A DNA stretch of 64,000 nt, taken from assembly GCF_026151205.1 (NCBI RefSeq), contig NC_087078.1, forward strand, positions 186,001 through 250,000, given 5' to 3'. The position numbers and the translations under genes were made by a program. A model generated the notes under the pieces. That model did no database searches. It had not been told where the DNA came from and worked only from the letters and a program-made list of their open reading frames with translations. The DNA comes from Bolinopsis microptera (Eukaryota > Ctenophora > Tentaculata > Lobata > Bolinopsidae). This document shows, piece by piece, positions 59,801 through 64,000 of the stretch (the first letter of the stretch is position 1; the number at the start of each line of letters is the position of its first letter).

Positions 59801-60520
59801 AGCCACTGTGTGATAAAAGTCTCCCATCTAATTCTTCCCTTTTTGAACGGCTTCTAGGACTTGTCACTTTACTGCTATATAACGTTCAGTGTATACTATA
59901 TATACAGTGATCTACATCCCTAGACAGAAGCTGCAGTTTAAGATTTATTTTTTGTTGCTCTCACAAACTTTTATAGACACAGTTGAACTACTCCGGTAGC
60001 AGGGAGGGGTTTCGTGTGCAGTTCAGCATGGTGTGGCATTTAACCACTGGCAGTATTCTTGGAGTATGAATTTTAACCGTTTGACTGTGCTCCTTCTTAA
60101 GTTCACTGAATTAGCACCTGAGGCCCTTATTAACACAGCATTGATAATATTAAACTTTATTGCAAGTATTATTGATCTAACTGATCTTTTAACCTTGTTC
60201 ATGTGTTTGTTATAACTTCATCATTGTGTCCCTGATTCGTCCACCTTTCTACGTTCATATGAGTTCACATTTTTATTTTGGTTCTATCATAATACACATT
60301 ATTAACAGCTGTAAACTTTTTTTTATTCGTCATAGTAGCCACAAAAACAACTTCATTATATATATGCCCATGTGTTACCATGACAACACTACCACACATG
60401 CCCATATGTAGGCGTTTTGTTTAGCAGAGTTCAGATTGGGGCCAATCAGGTTATTGCTCCGTTTTGTAAATTTCAAATATGAATTGAAAATGTTACCATG
60501 AGTGGTTGCATCTGCAGTGG
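59801..60520. other. No firm gene
   Basis: Two adjoining hydrophobic frames of 60-61 codons (60033-60215, 60226-60411) have no recognisable domain or upstream support. Confidence 0.4.
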
Positions 60521-60770
60521 TTACTTAGATAAAGTTGTATACAGGCAGCACTGAGTTGCTAGGTTACTTAGATAAAGTTGTATACAGGCAGCACTGAGTT
60601 GCTAGGTAACTTAGATAAAGTTGTATACAGGCAGCACTGAGTTGCTAGGTTACTTAGATAAAGTAGTATACAGGCAGCACTGAGTGGTTGCACCTACACT
60701 AGTTACTTAGATAAAGTTGTATACAGGCAGCACTGAGTTGCTAGGTTACTAGGTAGTTGCTAGGTTACTA
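60521..60770. repeat. 43-bp tandem repeat, five copies
   Basis: ttacttagataaagttgtat followed by acaggcagcactgagttgctagg, starting at 60521, 60564, 60607, 60650 and about 60703, with one variant tail (gtggttgcacctacactag). Confidence 0.92.
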
Positions 60771-61260
60771 GAGAGAGTGGGTAGACGTGCTATATAACAC
60801 TTAGCAATTCAGGGTTATTCAATTATACTATTTTTGACGAAGCACTTCACAGAAGGCTGCTGGCGCCAGTGGTCAGCCAAAACAGCGGATACGACTAGTG
60901 GGCAACTAGTAGTATACACTACACTGATGTCTAGCTTGTGTCGATATTAGCTGGTGTGAAATACTGTAGTGCGGACCAAAGGACCCATTACACAGCGTTG
61001 CTTTTCAACACGACTATTTTTATCCTATTTCTTCATCTGATCCAATTTTCTTTGAATAATGTCATTAAACTCTAAATAGTGAATTGCCGCTGCTTTTTGA
61101 CAATGTTACCTGTAGTATACAACTTTACAACGTGCGCTGCGTATCTTATTTTACATTTCTTTGTTGTTTTCGCCGAACGAGAAGACTGCCTTGCACCAAA
61201 TTTTACTTCGATTTTTATTTTTAGACTTGGATTAAAGCATTTTTACTGATTAACTAAAGT
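60771..61260. other. No gene seen
   Basis: Plain sequence without repeats or long frames. Confidence 0.5.
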
Positions 61261-61262
61261 TC

Positions 61263-61445
61263 TTACCTAAGTAGTAGTACTAGTAGTAGTTAACCCACCT
61301 TACCCTGAGTGATACCTGTTTTTACCTAAATAGTAGTACTAGTAGTAGTTAACCCACCTTACCCTGAGTGATACCTGTTTTTACCTAAATAGTAGTACTA
61401 GTAGTAGTTAACCCACCTTACCCTGAGTGATACCTGTTCTTACCT
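61263..61445. repeat. 59-bp tandem repeat, three copies
   Basis: ttacctaa(g/a)tagtagtac, then tagtagtagttaacccacc, ttaccctgagtgatacctg; starts at 61263, 61322, 61381, with a partial at 61440. Confidence 0.93.
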
Positions 61446-63669
61446 AAGTATAGATAAGGTAAGTAAACTCTGCCCTGCTACTAAAGTAAGTAAAGTTGCC
61501 TTTAACACGACTAAATCCTCCACTTCGAAACTCGCTATTATTTAACGGTCCCTATAGTTATTATAGGCCTTGTATAGGTAGGTGTTGTATAGTTACTAGC
61601 AGGAACCCGTCTAATCCTATAGTTATTACTACTTACACTTGAAGGAGTTTCTGCAAATAGACAATTGAAAACCTTTTTTTTGCTCTATAGAATCTAAGTC
61701 GTTTATGATTCTATTCTTCAGATGGTGCGGTCTTTTTAGTTCTTGACTTGTATCATTATTCATTAATGTACGAATTTATGAATTTACTTATTTAAGCTTT
61801 TATTTTTAAGGACTGCCAGTACAGCATGATATAATAGTAGGTTTAAAAAATAACTCAGCATTAATACCGTGTACATTATCGAGTATTTATTTAGATTAGC
61901 AAGGTAATTAGCTAATTAGCAAGGTAATTAGCAAGGTAATTAGCTAATTAGGTAATTAGTTTTACTGTCATTGATTTGTATTCGACAAGTCCACATATTT
62001 TTGAGAAAGTAATTATATTTCTTGGAATTTGTACCCCTAGTCGTACAAGTAAGAAATTTGAAGGGTTTGAATTTGATTTGTTCCTTTTATTCTAAAATAT
62101 CATCATCAAGAGGATAAGAATTGAAAATAGAGTAATGGTTATTTCGTTTTTGGGTGTCCCCATTTTCATGTCTGTGAACTTTGGTATCCTTGAAGTTGGT
62201 TAAGGTATAATTACCCAAACCAACAGTATATTTGAAGATGACTAATTTTGTAATATTATATCAGTACCTTTAGTTGTTTGAGATTGAGTCATATTATCTT
62301 CATGCATACGGTATATGTCGTTAAAAAAAGCGTCTATTTCGAGTTTGGGGAACGAGTGTTAAGACAAACTATTTATACCAGTGATTCCAAATACTAATTA
62401 AACGTCTCTGATGGCCCCTGTTTCCTCCAGAATAAGGGAGAACGGGCCGACAAGTTTGACAAGTATGACCCTCTGTGATCTTTGCTTCTCTTTGCTCCAA
62501 AGTCTGGCTATGAGACAAAGGCCCGTTTGGTAGGCGGCAAATGAAAAATCACACGATCCCCTTACTTTTGAACTGTTATCAAATTTAAAGTCTACTGAAG
62601 TCTAGTGATGACTAGTTAACACTAGTAGGCTAGTGGAGAATCTTTGATCGGCGTTTTATTGAAGATACAGATTGCTCTAACCTACATAATTATACATAAT
62701 TATACATAATTATACTGCATTATATAATGAGCTCGTAGTAGAAAGACTGCTGCTCCATTGATCACTAAAGGGAGGGAGTTAGTAGTAACGCTCCTGAGAT
62801 GCAAATAGGGCTAGTTAGTTTTGATAAAAGGAGAAAACAATTACTTTGAGGCGTTCAGGTGACCTGAGGATTAAGATTCAGTTATAAGTGAAAGTAACAT
62901 AACACACATAACGCCGGTACGCACAGAGATTATATTTCTTGAACTTATCCCGAATTAGTGGATAACAAGCTGAAGTGCGAAGGGTTATTTGTGTGGCGTT
63001 TTTTATACTTTTATAACATAGAGTTTATAAACTCCTCCGGGATATATATATGGGTAAACTAGACCTGCAGAAGCCAGGGGAACGGCCCATAGCAGGGTAA
63101 CCAGGATGGCCCGGTTCCCAAAAACCTGATTAACTAGCAAAGATAAAAAATAACAATAGGTAATAAATAGATACCAATACTATACCGATATAAGATGCAT
63201 AGTTCAGAAAGATCAAACCGGGATGTTCCTTCTGTTAGTCTTTTGTAAGAGTCCATGGCTGTCGTAATCTTGTCTCTATTTCTTTTCTTCTCCGTGTTGT
63301 ATTAGTCTTGCTGTAACGAGGAGTTAAAGAAATGTCTAGTATGGTATACTATGGTCCTGGGAGGTATCATGTTAAAGATATAGAGGGCTGGGGAAGTCAC
63401 TGAATCATGTGATTGAGAAATAAAAGGAAACTGTGTAAGTAACGTGGTTGTCCCTTCCACAATCAAGAAAGAAGAGGGGAGGGAGAGAGAGAGACACGCA
63501 TTGGGTCAAGCTAGAAGTGCCGACTGTCCTGTGGACTAATGAGCCCTTAGAACTGGCTGGCTAGCAGGACCTGTTGCAAGTCTGGGAACAATCTGGGGAG
63601 GGGAGGGTGATCGTGTAAGAGGGACAATTACGAATACTAAGGCTAATATAAAAGAGACTAAGGAGGTTC
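61446..63669. other. No firm gene; short repeats
   Basis: aaggtaattagctaatt words at 61895-61955 and ataattatac four times at 62685-62715. aacacacataacgccgg at 62888 also borders the MITE at 42768, so a wider repeat may occur at both places. Confidence 0.4.
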
Positions 63670-63807
63670 TTAGAAATCTAGATACTTGGTAGCTCTAGCG
63701 ATCCCCACAGTGTTACTGATAGAGAAGGTGTGATGGAAGGTATCCTCTCTGATGGTATAGTTACCAACGTAGTATTTCCTGTGTAAGGAGAATGCTGCTC
63801 CGGGATA
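63670..63807 (-). CDS. Possible last exon of an unidentified minus-strand gene
   Basis: After an acceptor-like ctagtag, 45 sense codons stay open and read PGAAFSLHRKYYVGNY, then TIREDTFHHTFSISNTV, ending KYLDF and TAA. The composition looks like real protein, but no family is recognised and no partner exon was found. Confidence 0.25.
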   Translation of the reverse strand, partial: YPGAAFSLHRKYYVGNYTIREDTFHHTFSISNTVGIARATKYLDF

Positions 63808-64000
63808 CTACTAGGATTAATTCATTTCAAAATTTGCCTTTCATTATCGTTATTTGGGATCCTATGGCAAATGGAATTGGAGAAGTAAGAAAAGTTTGAA
63901 GTTTGAAGTTACAGGCGTTCTATTTCAAAATAGTTCCTCGATCTGAACGTTGAATGAAGATGGGGCAAGAAAAACAAATCAACTGAAGTTGATCGACGTA

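Noticed and set aside
63050-63130. Minus-strand hydrophobic piece (AILVTLLWAVPLASA) resembling a GPCR helix
   Set aside because: Only about 20 residues; candidate splice sites do not join it in frame to any neighbour.

Overview
This is an animal genome window. It has spliced class A (rhodopsin-like) GPCR genes with GT-AG introns, tRNA-headed SINE-like sequences, hAT-type MITEs, a LINE fossil, a Ty3/gypsy-type LTR fossil, and an unusually high load of tandem repeats. Nothing here fixes the species. The AT-rich sequence, compact GPCR introns and a bacterial-style nuclease-helicase gene suggest an invertebrate, perhaps a non-bilaterian, but that is inference. A 100-N gap lies at 44075-44174 and is followed by about 500 bases that look like poor-quality sequence.

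Layout. 1-2511: two minus-strand pieces that look retroelement-derived, a PHD-like zinc finger running off the window edge and an AlkB dioxygenase fused to an SGNH esterase. 3882-4068: a hAT MITE with a perfect 8-bp target duplication. 7595-10082: a single-exon host-like gene for a NERD nuclease fused to a superfamily 1 helicase, with a SINE-like sequence on each side. 11270-16690: two satellites (69-bp and 292-bp units). 17939-21649: a TTAA-flanked foldback element with about 640-bp inverted arms, split by a young LTR element. 24290-26590: a decayed LINE. 27660-33040: many minisatellites, including an 8-bp AGGTAACC family that is itself split by a 463-bp hAT MITE. 36920-37516: a reading frame with nonapeptide repeats. 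38256-38358 and 42786-43117: two more MITEs with 8-bp target duplications. 43198-44074: the 3' half of a minus-strand GPCR cut by the gap. 45525-50361: a complete plus-strand aminergic-like GPCR of eight coding exons with two possible last exons. 49304-53390: inverted tandem arrays. 53738-59719: about 166 copies of a 36-bp unit without an indel, with one frame open for 6.07 kb. 59801-64000: short repeats and little else.

The two GPCR genes are divergent, one on each side of the gap. The plus-strand gene is the most informative locus. Its introns are filled with arrays whose unit resembles the intron's own 5' splice site. In intron 3 the array is made of the end of exon 3 plus its donor site, copied 17 times. 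Its last intron also carries a duplicated acceptor. The window is therefore a good place to study how splice-site-containing repeats grow inside genes. The NERD-helicase gene is the best candidate for an under-described biological system, because its domain logic is that of prokaryotic single-protein defence.
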